In this document: positions 49,919 to 62,133 of the stretch, one piece after another
Position numbering within the stretch: position 1 is the first letter of the stretch
Layout of the letters: every line of letters begins with the position of its first letter
NCBI RefSeq assembly: GCF_000485595.1
Contig: NW_014577074.1
Span: forward strand, 1,024,475 to 1,088,474
DNA length: 64,000 bases
Source: Priapulus caudatus
Lineage: Eukaryota > Priapulida > Priapulimorpha > Priapulimorphida > Priapulidae
Direction of reading: 5' to 3'
Notes under the pieces: generated by a model
What the model was told of the DNA's origin: nothing
Databases searched by the model: none
The model's input: only the letters and a program-made list of their open reading frames with translations
Program-made: the position numbers and the translations under genes

Positions 49919-50193
49919 ATTACGGTTATACACCATGGATTTAGACGTACGTGATGTTGTGTACGTACGTGACCGCCATCTATTGATCAATAGAATTTTT
50001 TATGAATGTTTAACTTTTTAACTTTTTAACTTTTTTAAATTTTTGTTTCAGCTAGAACCACCTCCCAGACGTGCTGTTTCTGAAAATATCTTTAGTTTTC
50101 CTCTAGGCTGCGGCGTTCTCTAGTTATGCGAGTACGGACTAATTCGGCTGAACAACTTTATAATATAGATAGGTCTAAATGAGATAGCAAATG

Positions 50194-51081
50194 CAGGGCG
50201 TCAAGTTCCTATTTTTTCCTATTTTCTGGGCAATTCCTATTTTCTCCTATTTTCTGGACAAATTCCTATTTTTTCCTATTTTTGAGGGCTTTTCATTTTT
50301 CTGAATCCAGAATTGTATGTATCAATCAGGTGACCCAATTTTCAAAAATTTCCTCGGGGAGGACCCCCAAACCCCCGCCCCTTACTTTAAATTAACGTAA
50401 TATACTCTTTACTATCACAGATTTTATTTAACTAAAGTTGTTTCTTAGTTGGATGTGGTATGTGTATCCAGAGGGGGGATCCAGGGGGCCCGGACCCCCC
50501 TTTGTTACCCCAAAAAAGGGAAAACACATAAAGATAATTTTCTGCTTAAAAATTTGAAACTCCATCTTGCGTTCTAGACATCAAAATTTCTGCTCAGATG
50601 CTCTCAGAGTGCACCAATTTTTTAAATTTTTCTTGGGGGAGGTCCCCCCACCCCCCCCCCCCTAAGTGGCAACGTCGCATAAACTGCTTTCGGCACCTTT
50701 TTATAAAAGTGCCCTTTATTTCTTACTGGACCCCCCCTTTTTCAAAAAGCCGGATCTGCCCATGTATACATCATGTACGTCATACTATTTTGGAGTAGTC
50801 TACATGTATGGGCGCTTATGCATGTATAAACTGCTTATCAATTTTAACATGCATTTCTCATTAAAACCTCAAAATATTGGGTGCATGTGATGTAACTCCA
50901 AATATGTATATTATTAAAACCATTTGTGGTGGATCGGGATGGCTGTAGGGGTGTTGGGAGGCCATCTAATGCAACAAATATTCCTATTTAACATATATTT
51001 TATCACCAAAATTCCTATTTTTTCACATCTGAAATTCCTATTTTTCTATTTTTTAAGCGTCACCTGTCACTTGACGCCCTG
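50194..51081. mobile_element. 888-bp hAT-like element
   Basis: Terminal repeats CAGGGCGTCAAGT and the 6-bp duplication CAAATG (50188-50193, 51082-51087). Subterminal clusters of TTCCTATTTT words sit at both ends, the same design as the 33656 element with its TCCCGATTT words. Both also share an AAAATTTC...GGGGAGG...CCCCC segment. Confidence 0.85.
50469..50764. mobile_element. Nested older hAT-like insertion
   Basis: Begins CAGAGGGGGGATCCAGGGGG and ends GGATCTGCCCATG, an imperfect inverted end. Flanking octamers TGTGTATC and TATACATC match at 5 of 8 positions; all differences are transitions, as expected of a decayed 8-bp duplication. Confidence 0.5.
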
Positions 51082-51180
51082 CAAATGACATACACATACT
51101 TATAGTGTATCTATGTAATTTACAACCCAGGCTTGTTAATAAAAATATATCTCATGAATGTTTATTTCCTTTTATTTCAG

Positions 51181-51207
51181 TTTCTGTCTGAAAGTTTAAA
51201 AGTTTAG
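51181..51207 (+). CDS. Possible orphan terminal exon
   Basis: After TTTTATTTCAG the sequence reads FLSESLKV and then TAG, in phase with the 48246-48298 segment. AATAAA at 51379-51384 lies about 170 bp downstream. Plausible 3' end of a transcript whose upstream exons I cannot identify. Confidence 0.3.
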   Translation, partial: FLSESLKV

Positions 51208-51384
51208 TGTTCTTAACAAGCAAGCATACGCGTGGCCGGTGTCTGCATGAGAGGAATATGTTAAGGAGCTGTCCTGCCATCTAGTGGTCATCGCTGCATC
51301 CTTTGTACATTATCAAAGCTGAATGTCTGACAGCGAGAGCTTACCATTTTACCTTTTTACCTCGGCTCAGTCATCGTTAATAAA

Positions 51385-54300
51385 TACTTGGACGTTTAAT
51401 CAAAGGCAGCTGGGGCCGCGTTGTCGGAAACAAGATTAGTCTTAACGTTAATTTTTTCACATAGACCATTGACAGATACATTAGTTACCATGGTAAAGCT
51501 ACGATTTTGTCATGCAGTTTGTAGAGGTGCTGTCTTTGAAAAAAAGGTAATGCTAATGTGACGGCGGCATAGTTTTCGAATAGTGTCGGAAGGTGGCACA
51601 GTGTTGCCGCATGCGCGAGGCGCACTCTCTCTCTCGCTCTCAACTGGGGAGACATTGATGTGAGCTGATGTGAGTTAGCCGGCGTCTCCGAATAAAGCCG
51701 TTCATTCCCAAATTCCTGTGCTTATCGATTCATTGTGAGTGCTCCCATGAAGGCATAATAGTCAGCCTTCACACTAATATTACCAATGCTAAGAACAATC
51801 TCGTTTCAGACAATGGGGCCCTGGCCATTAATTTTAATAATAATCAGATTTTGATGGGTACACTACAGTAGACCGTTACTCTGATGATTTCTTTGACTTT
51901 GAGACTAGATGACCTGGAGTTTTTTAGCGTGATTGGCTACTTAATAACACAAATAATGATATGCAAATAGCTAGTTTAACGGTTCCTGACTATATCTGCG
52001 TGTATTCACGTGTTAATGGGTACATCTCGCACACTGATTGTGCAGCTAAATACTGTATCAGGAGTTAATAATGACAAATTTGACAAAAAATAATGACAAT
52101 TTGTCATTAGTTACTCGCGACTGTATGTTTATGGTTTTCTCAAATATCTGTGAGGAAAAATGTAAGAACAACTTGCAAGAAAATTTTGTTCCCGCCCAAT
52201 TCTTTTCTACTGTGTTCATATCGGTATGGTATGCACGAGTTTTTGGAAAGATGTTCATACCTCTCGTTCCTAGAAATAGTATCGACATATTATGCATAAT
52301 ATTAAATATATATAATATATATATATGTGTATACATATGATACACATCAATAAGTGCAGCTTCTAAATGTATGCCTATTTTCATATCAACAAAGCTCGTT
52401 ATTGTTGTATGTTCTATTAAAAAGAACCTATGATACGATGTTTGTAAAGTTAGAAAAGTATCATCAACAATTCTGAAGAATTATTCGTTGGTATTTACTT
52501 TGAAAAGGGGGTCCAAAAAACTAGCCACCATCCGCCTCCGTCGCAAAGACATCTCATATGTATATTACGTTACACATGTGGATGCAACAGTGATGACAAC
52601 TACAGGGAGTCATCCGAGTATCTGTACACCGAGTGTAAGTTAGAAGTGCATTCGGTTCGAGGTTTAGAATTTCTGACGTTTTAATTAAAATTTATTGTGA
52701 TATTCATTTACCACCTTTTTTATTAGTGAGACCAAAAATATATAATTACCACGTGTAGACATAATTTTTTGGTAAAACGAATGTGCTTGTACGATTTGTG
52801 TGCCTAGCATATGGGTCATATCATGTTGTAATCGAGTTATGTGCAATTTTGTGTTGGCATTTAATCATTTTGTACCAAAATTAGGTGCTAAACCTATTTT
52901 TGTACAAACATAACCGTTACCAACGAAAATAATTGTCATTATGCATTGTACTGTGGAACAGCTGCTGCAAGTCTAATTGAACCCTATGTGCAGATTTTAC
53001 GTTGTGACACTTCAGCCCATGCACTTGCATGAATTTGTTAGTCTTAGAAATTTAGTTCCTTTATGCTCAGCTGGTAAAATTGGTAGAGACGTACGCTACC
53101 AGTGCAAGTACAAGTAAATGGAAAAACTGGCTTAATTTATTTTAAATCCCGTCATTGCCTTCTGTGGCGTCGTGCTTTTTGAACGTGGCAATCTAGGCGT
53201 TTGAAGACATGACCTTACAAATCTGCAGAACAGTACAATTGTACAGGAACTACAAAAGAAATCTTATGATAGATTGGAGAAATATAATTTAGACAATCAG
53301 AGAAATTTACTTGTTATAACTTAAGCTGGGTATCATGTGAAATATTATGACCAATTTGAAGATGAAACATAATACGTATTGTAAGTGCGACAATATTTCA
53401 ATACAAGTCAAACATTTTATGTTGTCCATTTATTATTTTCTCACCATAAGACAAATTACATTACATTATCTGAATAATAAAGACAGTGATGAATAAAAAC
53501 AATCTTGTTCGGCCATTTTTGTACAGCAGAGTTACACTTTCTACATTGAAAACTGAATCACTAGAAGCACAGTGATGCACTCTCAATTTAACCAAAAACA
53601 CATGACAGCAGTAAAGCATAGAATAATATAGATAAGTAAGTAGCTAGATGTAGGCTTGTTACACTACATTACTGCCTCCAAAAACTTATCTTTACGAGTT
53701 TAAGAATTGGTGCAAAAACTGGAATGTCAAAATCATGGCCACAAAACGATACGGATAGCAACTATTCTTTTCTCTCACTGGATAGTACATGGAACTGGAC
53801 TCGCACCCCTCGATATAATTTACACCGCAATAGAATCCGCACAGATTCCAAATTCAAAGTGGACGCGAAAAACCGTCAGTTACAGAAGCATAGTTTAGGT
53901 CCTAACTAGGATGCATCGGCAACACGCATTCCAACTATTTTCTCCTGTGGAAAAGGCAGATTCTGCACCATAACACGGTGTTTCACCACACTAATTGACA
54001 CGTACTACGGTTTAAAGGTGTGCCAATAATTCTTTTACCAACTAAAATGGTGGCAGAAATCTGAAGACTAAAATTATGTTAAACAAATCGTCAACACAAA
54101 GACTGGAACACTATAGATGTGCAGCACACAATTGCATGCTATGGTAGTATAGCTTGCGTTGCTATGATTAGCATACAGTATGCAGATGGAAACAACTAGT
54201 ACTGTTCCGTAAGACACGAGGGGGAATAATGAAACAGCACACAGGTATCATACCACTACAGGGTAACTGTTTTATCATTTTGCCCACTAGTAGTGAAATA

Positions 54301-54429
54301 CAAAACCTCGCCTTTCACTCACAGACACGTGCAAGCGTCAATCTGTTATTGAACGGCGCGACGACTGACAATGTCAACGCCACATGCTCGTCACAGACGA
54401 GGGGGGACACACACACACACACCTCCCGC
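51385..54429. other. Intergenic DNA and 3'UTR of the SR gene
   Basis: AT-rich, no recognised genes or repeats. The part nearest 54429 is the probable 3'UTR of the minus-strand SR gene; its polyadenylation site is not determined. Confidence 0.45.
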
Positions 54430-57400
54430 TCACTCGTCCTTAACCTCCTGTTTGTTGTTCTCCTCCGGTGTCTTCGAGCGGCTGTGCGACTTGGATCTCG
54501 GCGACCGCGAGCGAGATTTCGATTTCGAAACGTCTCGGCTGCGCGATCGGCTTCTGCTCTTCTTGTCCTTGGCTTCCTTGTTGGGAGACTTGGTTCGGGA
54601 GCGAGACTTGCTGCGCGACTTCGAGCGTGGGGACCTGGATCGGCTCCTGCGGGGAAATCCGGGGATGTGGAGAGTTAGAACTCGCACGAGGTCGAGACGC
54701 GAGCTCGTATTTCTGCGCCGCGTGTGGAGCTAGGTAAACTCGAGAACAAACGAAATGGCCACGGTGACACGCTGGCAGGGCTAACCTGAACGCCTCCTGC
54801 GGACACCACTGGGGATGCGGAGATTTAGAACTCGCGACGCGAGCTCGTATTTCTACGCCGAGTTTGCTGCTCGAGGTTGTTTTTTCTACGTGAGACTGCC
54901 ACCAGGACGGCTAGGTGAACACGAAAACAAAGGTCACGGTCCCTGACACGCTGGCAGGGCTTACCTGGATCTGCTGCGGCTGCGGCTGCGAGAGCGGGGG
55001 GAGCGGGACCGACTGCGGCTGCGACGGCTGCGACCGGACTTGCTTGGCCGGTCCTCCACCAGCTTAATACGACGGCCGTTCAGGTCAGTGTCGTCCAGCT
55101 TGTCGATAGCATTCTTCATGTCATTGTAGGTTGCAAACTCTACAACACTGTCAAGAATAAAGTAAGAATCCAATGTCAAAATCAGCATACTGCAAGATGG
55201 CCTGCCCCGATTGCATACGATTCTTTGTAGTAGTCTACAATTCCTTCGCAAGTGGGAGTGTTTGTGGGCAACATATTATACAGTTTACTTATGTTGTTAG
55301 CAAAGCCAACAGAGGGTCAGTGATAATGTGACATACCTCTAAGCTCAATACCATTAGGCACTATAAATAACTTGCATGCATGAATAAATAGGACTCACCC
55401 CTCGTTCTTCCTACCACGGTGTGCGTCAGCATAGGTCACCTCACCAGCCTGCCTCATGTAGTCCTTCAGGTCCTACGCAGAACAAATACACGACGGGCAT
55501 CAGACGCAGCACACAAACATTCGTAAATCACCTTCCCGTTGCTAGTTTCCCTTACCTACACGATGAACTAGCTTTGCTCAGCTTCACATGTGCAGTCGCC
55601 CGAATCCTAGATCAGTAATAATTAATAAATTGTAAGTTTTTGTGCTAAACACTCGATCAGAAAACCTGAAACTAAAATGAGGAACGACTTCCAATGATTG
55701 ACAAATTTAGTTATTATGCATCTTGCAAGCCGGAAGACGTTCTACCATATTTACTACAATTAAGAAAGGCCAATTTAATTAAAAATCGTAAAAAGGCCTA
55801 TTGTTTAAAAATCGTTCTACAAATACCCTTTGTAGTGCAGTCTAACATAGTAAAATGTCTTCCGCTTTCAGAACATCCAATGCCAGTCAAGACTGGTTTA
55901 CATGTCAAGCGCAAACAATCTCCGAATAAAGACATTTAATACGTTACCAATATAGCGTTAGTTACATTTACGTTTGAGAAAAAGAACAAGTGATTACCTC
56001 ACTGACTCTAAATATCTGGAACAGGTTGTGTGCTCAGCAAGCTATGGCCAGCCCAAGCCTAGGACGCCAAACCAAGCCTGATAGCGGCGGCACCACCACA
56101 TGGGTGCCTATGCTTGACCAACGAGCGACCGACCCTCCACCTTGGTCCGACTCGGACCTTTGCTATGGACTGAGCGGGCTGGACCGACCAACACACGCGG
56201 CGCTGACTCATCAACACACCCCTGGCACGCCCTGGCGCTGCTCAACCATTAGCCCCACACGTTCTCGTCTGGTCTGACCACCACACAATGGATTGCAACC
56301 GCGACCGCTCTGCCTCGAACAACTGCCAACACAACGGATGTTTGGGGAGTGGTCAGCCTGGGACGATGGCCTCGACCGATCAACCGCCCTGCCTGTGGTT
56401 AGAAATGCGTCACCGCCCGGTTGAATATCCGGCACACAGCCGGGGTGCCGGGTTGCTCTGTGCATCATCTTGTGGTGGATCTGGGAGTTTGCGACTGTAG
56501 ATTAGATCGGAGTGATGCGGGAGGGAAGGAATACGATGGTGAAAAGATAAAGCGCATGTAGGAAATACTAAAAATATAATGGAAAAGAAGTTGGAAGTTT
56601 ACAGGCTAGGTTGAAGTTTAGGCAAATTGAATGAATGGAACCTAGAAATAATGACACATACTGACATAAGTAGACATGTTAAACAAAGGAAATCAGGAAA
56701 CACCACACGTATTACAGTACACAATGAATGACTGGCTGTCTTACCACAATTTCATTAATTAAAAAAAAAATTCTTGGCATAGAAAAAAATATTATAAATA
56801 CATAGGCATTAAGAAGTTCCTCAGAGATATCTTATAGACCTCTATATGGTCTATCTTATAGACCTTTGACCATCACTAAAAAGTAATCCAGTTTGTTGCT
56901 ATTATTTATGAAAAAATAATTATTCTTATTGAATAAAATGACATTCAAATGTTTCTTCTGCGTAAAAAAAATTCTATATATGCACTATCGCCATTTTATA
57001 ACTTGCACTGCCATGACTATTTTTTAAGAGATTTTCTCCATCCTAGCAATTTTAAAACCGACTACAAAAATAGTAGACCATTCACAGACACATTCAAGCT
57101 CACTTCATCAACACAGACAGCCACACATATCCACAAGCCACAGGTGTCATGGTCACACACAGACGCGCGCACGCACGCACTCACACACTCACACATACAC
57201 ACACGGCTGATTGGTGAGTCAGGTATTGCCGCCACCAGCCTCGAAGACGCGATAGGGTTGGTGACACACTGGTCTCTGACCCACTGGTCTCGTCCACCAG
57301 ACATCTCTATCAAACAGCACCCTCAATTTCCAAATGCCGCTAATAGTGACTGAAACAAAACTTAAATTGAAAGCGTCGCCGACACGCCCCCAGCCTGAAC

Positions 57401-60120
57401 CCGTGCATGCATGAGGGAGGAGCACTGCTTTCCACGAACATCTCCTTGTACACAGCTAAGGAGGTATCAGCAACCTGGACCGGACATTTGCCATGCATCA
57501 CACCCACCATTTGGGTGTTAAACTAGCAATCACAACAAGGTTCCTGCCAGGAGATTATACAATGCTTACATGAATGTGCACACACATGAACATGTCATTA
57601 TAGCATACCACCCCCGACCCTCAGCAAACTCCTGTCAGAAACCTATACTTGAAACAATATAAAAACATCCTCCAACAAAAACATAAACGATAAAAAAAAC
57701 TAAATAGAAACGTAAAAACCACAAACAAAAAACACAACAAAATATAACACTTACACACAAGTGACTGCCTAACCGCCTTTAAAAGACCCCCCAATGCTAA
57801 AGGATACTGTAAACCAGGTCCACATCAAATATCCCACAGGTATAAAGTAATATAATAACAAATCTTACATGAATATTTTCATAATGAAAAACTAAACATG
57901 AGGTCTAAAACGATGTTCCTACCTGCCAGCTGACTCTACTGGATAGAGACTCAACAATAAGGCGATAATCTGTCCGCTGCGGTGGTCCATACCGACTGCA
58001 AAAAGCAAAAAAAAAAAAAATGACATGACGACATGCTGCATATGACACGATTAATCGCGGATTTTACTGGTTTCTGAATGCACTTGTATTATAGAGAATT
58101 CTAGAAGATATTACGTTTTATTGAGAGCAAAATTCCAACTTATTGCCTGTTATTGAACTTTTAACAATCTTCTATCTTTTCTAATGCCCACTTTATGTTC
58201 TTAACAATATATGAACAAAAAAATGAACACAGATTTGTATTTCTTCAGAGACAAATTATGTTACTTTAGTGCACAGACATCTAATTTAACCTTAATTAGC
58301 ATCTTAATTTACTTTTGCTTATAATATTAAAGAGCAACAATCAAATTAATTGAGCATATTTAAAGGGATACTTGACCGTACTAGCTAGGTTCCTTGCATA
58401 TTTTCAGTTAAAAAAGGTTTAAATTATGAAACTAAAAATTCCATTGTTCAATATTCATTAGAAATATTTTTTTTTTAATATTTTAAAACTAACGACTATA
58501 TCGTTGCTTAAAACGACGGTAGCGACACTACTAGCCCAGCTACTATCAAAGTTGCGCATTACAACGTTTCGGCTGCAGGCTATAATAGACCAAGTACGTT
58601 TCTTATTTATTAAAGAGGAGGATTGCAATATCTTATAAACAACTTTTAGATTCAGTTATAAAATGGACAAATTTCTCATAAAATAAAAATCATTCGGTTA
58701 AATAGCAGTTAGCTATAAATATAATTGCACAATCGCGAAGTGTCATGTCAGTGGCCAAAATTAGATTTCGAAACTCGCTGTGGTTTTAGGACGAGGGTGA
58801 ATGCATGATTATAGAAATTTGTAGGTACATACTATTATTTGTGCACTTGCTAATATACCCTAAAATTATAGGTTGTAGTATCACTTTAAACAGAGCCAAA
58901 ATCAATCAATTAAATGTGAGGTGCACAAAAATTATATAATATAAATAAAGTAGAAAGCACACACAATATTGTGGTACAACAAAACACAACAATGCATACC
59001 CCATGCAAACTGCTAAGTCGAGTGGCATTTATGTTCACCTTATTGTCTCTTCAGCGCAAAGAAGAAATGACATTACATTGCCTAGGTACTGGGGGACTAT
59101 ATCTTGGCTGGCAGCATATCAACAGTGCTACTCTGCATTCGCAGTGTTCTCATGCTATGCCTGGTGTAACGTTAGTGACGGCCAAATGCTATGACCGTTC
59201 TCTCACATGCATTCTTAGTTGCATAACATGTTAGTGTATATTGGTGTCCCACACGTGCATTGAATTTGCAATGACAATTGATTCGTTTAGATTAAATGCA
59301 TTTATCTACAGACTGTTCCCCCGATAATATAAAATGATGAACACTGATCCTTGAGAGTAAGAAATGGTACTGTTGCTACAACATGTCAGATCTTATTGGA
59401 AATCGTTATATTTCCAAATCTGTATTTACTGTATTTGCAAATTGCTTATTGCACTAAAAATTAGAGAAAAAATCTCCCGCGTTTCACGTTCTTGGTTTGC
59501 CAGTGACATTGGGTATTGTGTACAAAATTATAAAGCTTTGCTAATCGTGTACATAGACTCAGATCAGGGCCAGCTTGACGAGGGGGTCTTACTTGTCACG
59601 GCCGCTGTCACGTTCCCAGGGTCGGCCCCCTCTTCTGCCACCATTAGGACCTGGGTGCCCGCCACCAGAACCCCGTGGGGTACCTCTAGCGTGTTCTAAT
59701 ACCACCCTGAAAGCAACAAGTATACGTCAACGACAGTACAGTAACAGAAAATGCCCTGCTCTGGGAAGCCAAGCGATGAAGGTGTGGCAGTCATTACCAA
59801 GATGTGAACGTAGGTGCACCGCAAGAAGAAGTTTGTGCTGTCAACAACTGTGCGAGGATAATGTTGGTGATCCTCAGAGAAACCGAGAATGACTGCCACT
59901 ACCCCACATCTGCTTGGCTTGGCAGAGGAGGACAGGAAGAGCACACTGGGTGTCTTACTTGTCTCGTCTGGGGGGCGGGCGTCTATCCCGATAGCCGCCG
60001 CCGCCGCCGCCACCGCCGCCACCGCCGCCGCCACCGCCGCCCCCGCCACCGCCACCTTGCCCACTAAATCCTCCAAATCCTCCGCCACGCACTGGTCCTC
60101 TGGCATGCTCAATAATGACC
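54430..60120 (-). CDS. SR splicing factor of the SRSF4/5/6 (SRp55/B52) group, 5' end missing
   Basis: Two-RRM SR proteins bind exonic enhancers and recruit the splicing machinery in the nucleus. Exons in transcript order: 60120-59959 and/or 59706-59593 (two alternative hinge exons), 57995-57923, 55472-55399, 55147-54965, 54646-54430 (stop at 54430-54432). Phases join throughout. The first exons supply the end of RRM1 (VIIEHARG or VVLEHARG) and a glycine-rich hinge; then comes RRM2 with the SR signature SWQDLKDYM spanning an exon junction, [30 protein letters not shown] and [12 protein letters not shown]. The last two exons give an RS domain dense in SR dipeptides, ending [11 protein letters not shown]. 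The exon(s) for the start of RRM1 are not in 60121-62133 and may lie in the N gap or beyond the window. SRSF4, 5 and 6 cannot be separated here. Confidence 0.93.
54647..54964. repeat. Tandem duplication within the last SR intron
   Basis: GGGGATG.GGAGA.TTAGAACTCGC followed by GCGAGCTCGTATTTCT occurs twice about 165 bp apart, as does ACACGCTGGCAGGGCT. The duplicated unit includes the acceptor side of the last exon: an 11-nt segment GAGGCGTTCAG (54786-54796, minus strand) is bounded by CCGCAG and GTTAGC and resembles the start of the real last exon. Confidence 0.7.
55473..57922. other. SR gene intron without recognised features
   Basis: Mostly AT-rich. A GC-richer block at 56030-56480 stands out and may be a decayed repeat, but I cannot name it. 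A short CA/CG microsatellite lies at 57159-57201. An 81-codon plus-strand ORF at 55694 matches nothing I know. Confidence 0.4.
57996..59592. other. SR gene intron downstream of the alternative exons
   Basis: AT-rich; no third homologous hinge exon (no further EHARG-encoding segment with an acceptor). Nothing else recognised. Confidence 0.5.
59593..59706 (-). CDS. SR gene alternative hinge exon B (114 nt)
   Basis: Acceptor TTGCTTTCAG, then a split codon and [19 protein letters not shown], a [16 protein letters not shown] tail, and donor AA/GTAAGA. It has the same start and end phase as exon A and homologous ends, but a different and shorter glycine-rich centre. Confidence 0.85.
59959..60120 (-). 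CDS. SR gene alternative hinge exon A (162 nt)
   Basis: Acceptor CTAATATACAG, then [20 protein letters not shown], a run of about 22 glycines encoded by GGC/GGT triplets, [12 protein letters not shown] and donor AA/GTAAGA. The glycine tract (CCGCCACCG on the plus strand, about 59992-60054) is a likely length-variable repeat. Confidence 0.88.
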
Positions 60121-62133
60121 CTGTATATTAGAAATACATCAAACATGCTGCCATAAAGCGATCGAGCAACGGCAAGCCAGTCCACACCGTGATCGCCACA
60201 ACCACCTAAACATGCTACACAAAGTCTGTAACAAAAAAAAACAGCAAGTACTGAGTGAACTACACGTGACACATATATGCTTACATATATACCCAGGTCA
60301 ATATTGCCCCAACAGACACAATATGTGTACATTGCCACACACATTGCTGATATAGAAAACCATGTTAAAAATTGGAATCAAAATAATTATAAATTAACAT
60401 CACACACGATTCTTGTGACATGATAAAAACCATAAATGTTCTTGCAAACAATATCCTATGAATTAATATGCACATGTATACATACTGCTACTGGCTAGTT
60501 TGATTGCTTTACATAATAATTTATAATAAAAAAACATTAGTCCAATATAACAATTTGTGACAACTTTATCATGAGATAAAATTATCATGTACAAGGCGCG
60601 AAATTAGCACCGTCCCACCGGCATATCAGTGATGAAAATTAACACTCGCCCAGTCACCCGAGGCGAGTAGAAATAATGTTGGGCACCAAAATTTCATTGA
60701 AAAGTCGCCCGGAATGCGAGGTTTTGTTTTTATAGTTAAACATTCAATAATCAATGAAATCACTACGATTTCAGTGCTATGATTACGCCACTACAATTCG
60801 CTCACCATTTCCTGGAATTTTGATAAATTTTTTGACCACTAGAATGAAAACTAATTCACTCTATCCTGCTAGGACTAGGAGTATCGAGTAGGAACATGTT
60901 GATACCACTGATCTCTATTATACTAACTGGATAGCTCATAGTCATAGCGGCCGCTAGGCGTAGCCACCGGAAGTTGTCGTGAGTCGTGACGCCATGACAC
61001 CACTCGCAGAAGTAGAATTATTCACGATGATAACCATACGGATGATACGCTTCAGCGCAGCAGACGTCAGAACAAGCAACGGAAAGATTGTGTAAAATCA
61101 TTTCATTTGTATGTATTATACCCTAAACTTGTGCCTTAACATTGTGCAGCGTGAGAAACTAGCGGTCGCCCAGTCGCCAGTGGCGATTAGAAAATCGACC
61201 GGGCGACTGCTTGCTCGTGTCAGCTGGTCCGGCGGGGCGACTAGATAATCGCCGCACAGGACATAAAAATTTTACCAAACTGAGGCCATAATAAAAATGT
61301 TGGTTGTTTGCCCTCACCCGACCGACCCGCCAAAAAGGGGCCGACACAAACATTTGTATTGACCTTTCCGATTTTTTTTTTAAGTTTCTGTATGTGGCAG
61401 GCCTGCGGCAACTGTACGCGGGCTATAGTACTAGAGCTATGCACAGCCTGCGTACGTGCCTGTTGGCTGGGCGGCACCGATTGAAGTAGGGGGGGAAGGG
61501 CGAGTGCATTATTGATTGTTTCACTTTCAGCTGCGTGCCAGGGTGCATGTTATTACATATGTAGGGGGTGGCCGGGCACCGCTGGTATGAGAGCGCGGCA
61601 GCAAAACTTTCCTGGAATCGCTAAATTCCAAAACTTGGACAGCAAAACTTTCCTGGAATCCTGGAAATCGCTATATTATAATTTAGATATTAAATAACTT
61701 AATTATGGATCTAACTCTGACAGATTAACTTTATTTTCCTTTCCAAAGACTAATATGTGCTAAGAAGATATTTATTATTTCTTAATTCAAGTTGCTTTTA
61801 TTTGTAATGCTTTTATTTCCACATTACGTGTATGTGTGCGTGCGTGCGTGCGTGATCTGGAAATAAAATCATGCACAATTTAGCTCTGATAAACACAAGT
61901 TGTTAAAAGTATTTTATATGTATATTGTATCACTGTACAATGTACATTATATAAATGTGTAGGCAAACATAAAAGGTATCTCCACACAAGCACACCTGAG
62001 CACGTAGGCACTGGACACCATTGCTGAATTTGTAAAAAGACCGCCCTAAAAAAAAGCCAACCACACTTTTCAGCCTGGGTCGGGTGAGGGCAAACAAAAA
62101 ATTGTTTAATTGTGGCCTGATTATTTTGTTATT
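60121..62133. other. SR upstream intron/flank with decayed repeats
   Basis: No RRM1-start exon found on the minus strand. 60596-60720 and 61150-61260 share CGCCCAGTC and GGCGA..AGAAA words, typical of an interspersed repeat. 61281-61330 and 62075-62125 form an imperfect inverted pair (TTTGCCCTCACCCGACC), probable ends of an about 845-bp element. Confidence 0.5.

Larger units (their letters stand above)
48484..49945 (-). mobile_element. tRNA-derived SINE interrupted by a later transposon
   Basis: On the minus strand a tRNA-like head contains an A box (TGGCGCAGTGG) and a B box (GGTTCGAGTCC), within 48932-49000. The body runs to about 48520 and ends GGTATCCCGCTAGTATATATA, a (TA)n tail typical of retroposon 3' ends. 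It includes a CCATCCCATG minisatellite (48598-48830). The 5' extremity of the head lies right of 49918, because the 912-bp element is inserted at the A-box end. Confidence 0.7.

Noticed and set aside
49647-49919. 90-codon ORF matched by a 133-codon minus-strand ORF at 48865-49266
   Set aside because: Both are the arms of the 912-bp inverted-repeat element; the identity reflects the repeat, not two genes.
55694-55939. 81-codon plus-strand ORF with a [20 protein letters not shown] start
   Set aside because: Lies in an intron of the minus-strand SR gene, no splice or homology support; might be a repeat remnant but I cannot show it.
60115-60344. Upstream reading frame extending SR exon A to the 5' side
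   Set aside because: It does not resemble RRM1 and crosses the clear acceptor at 60121-60123; it is intron sequence.
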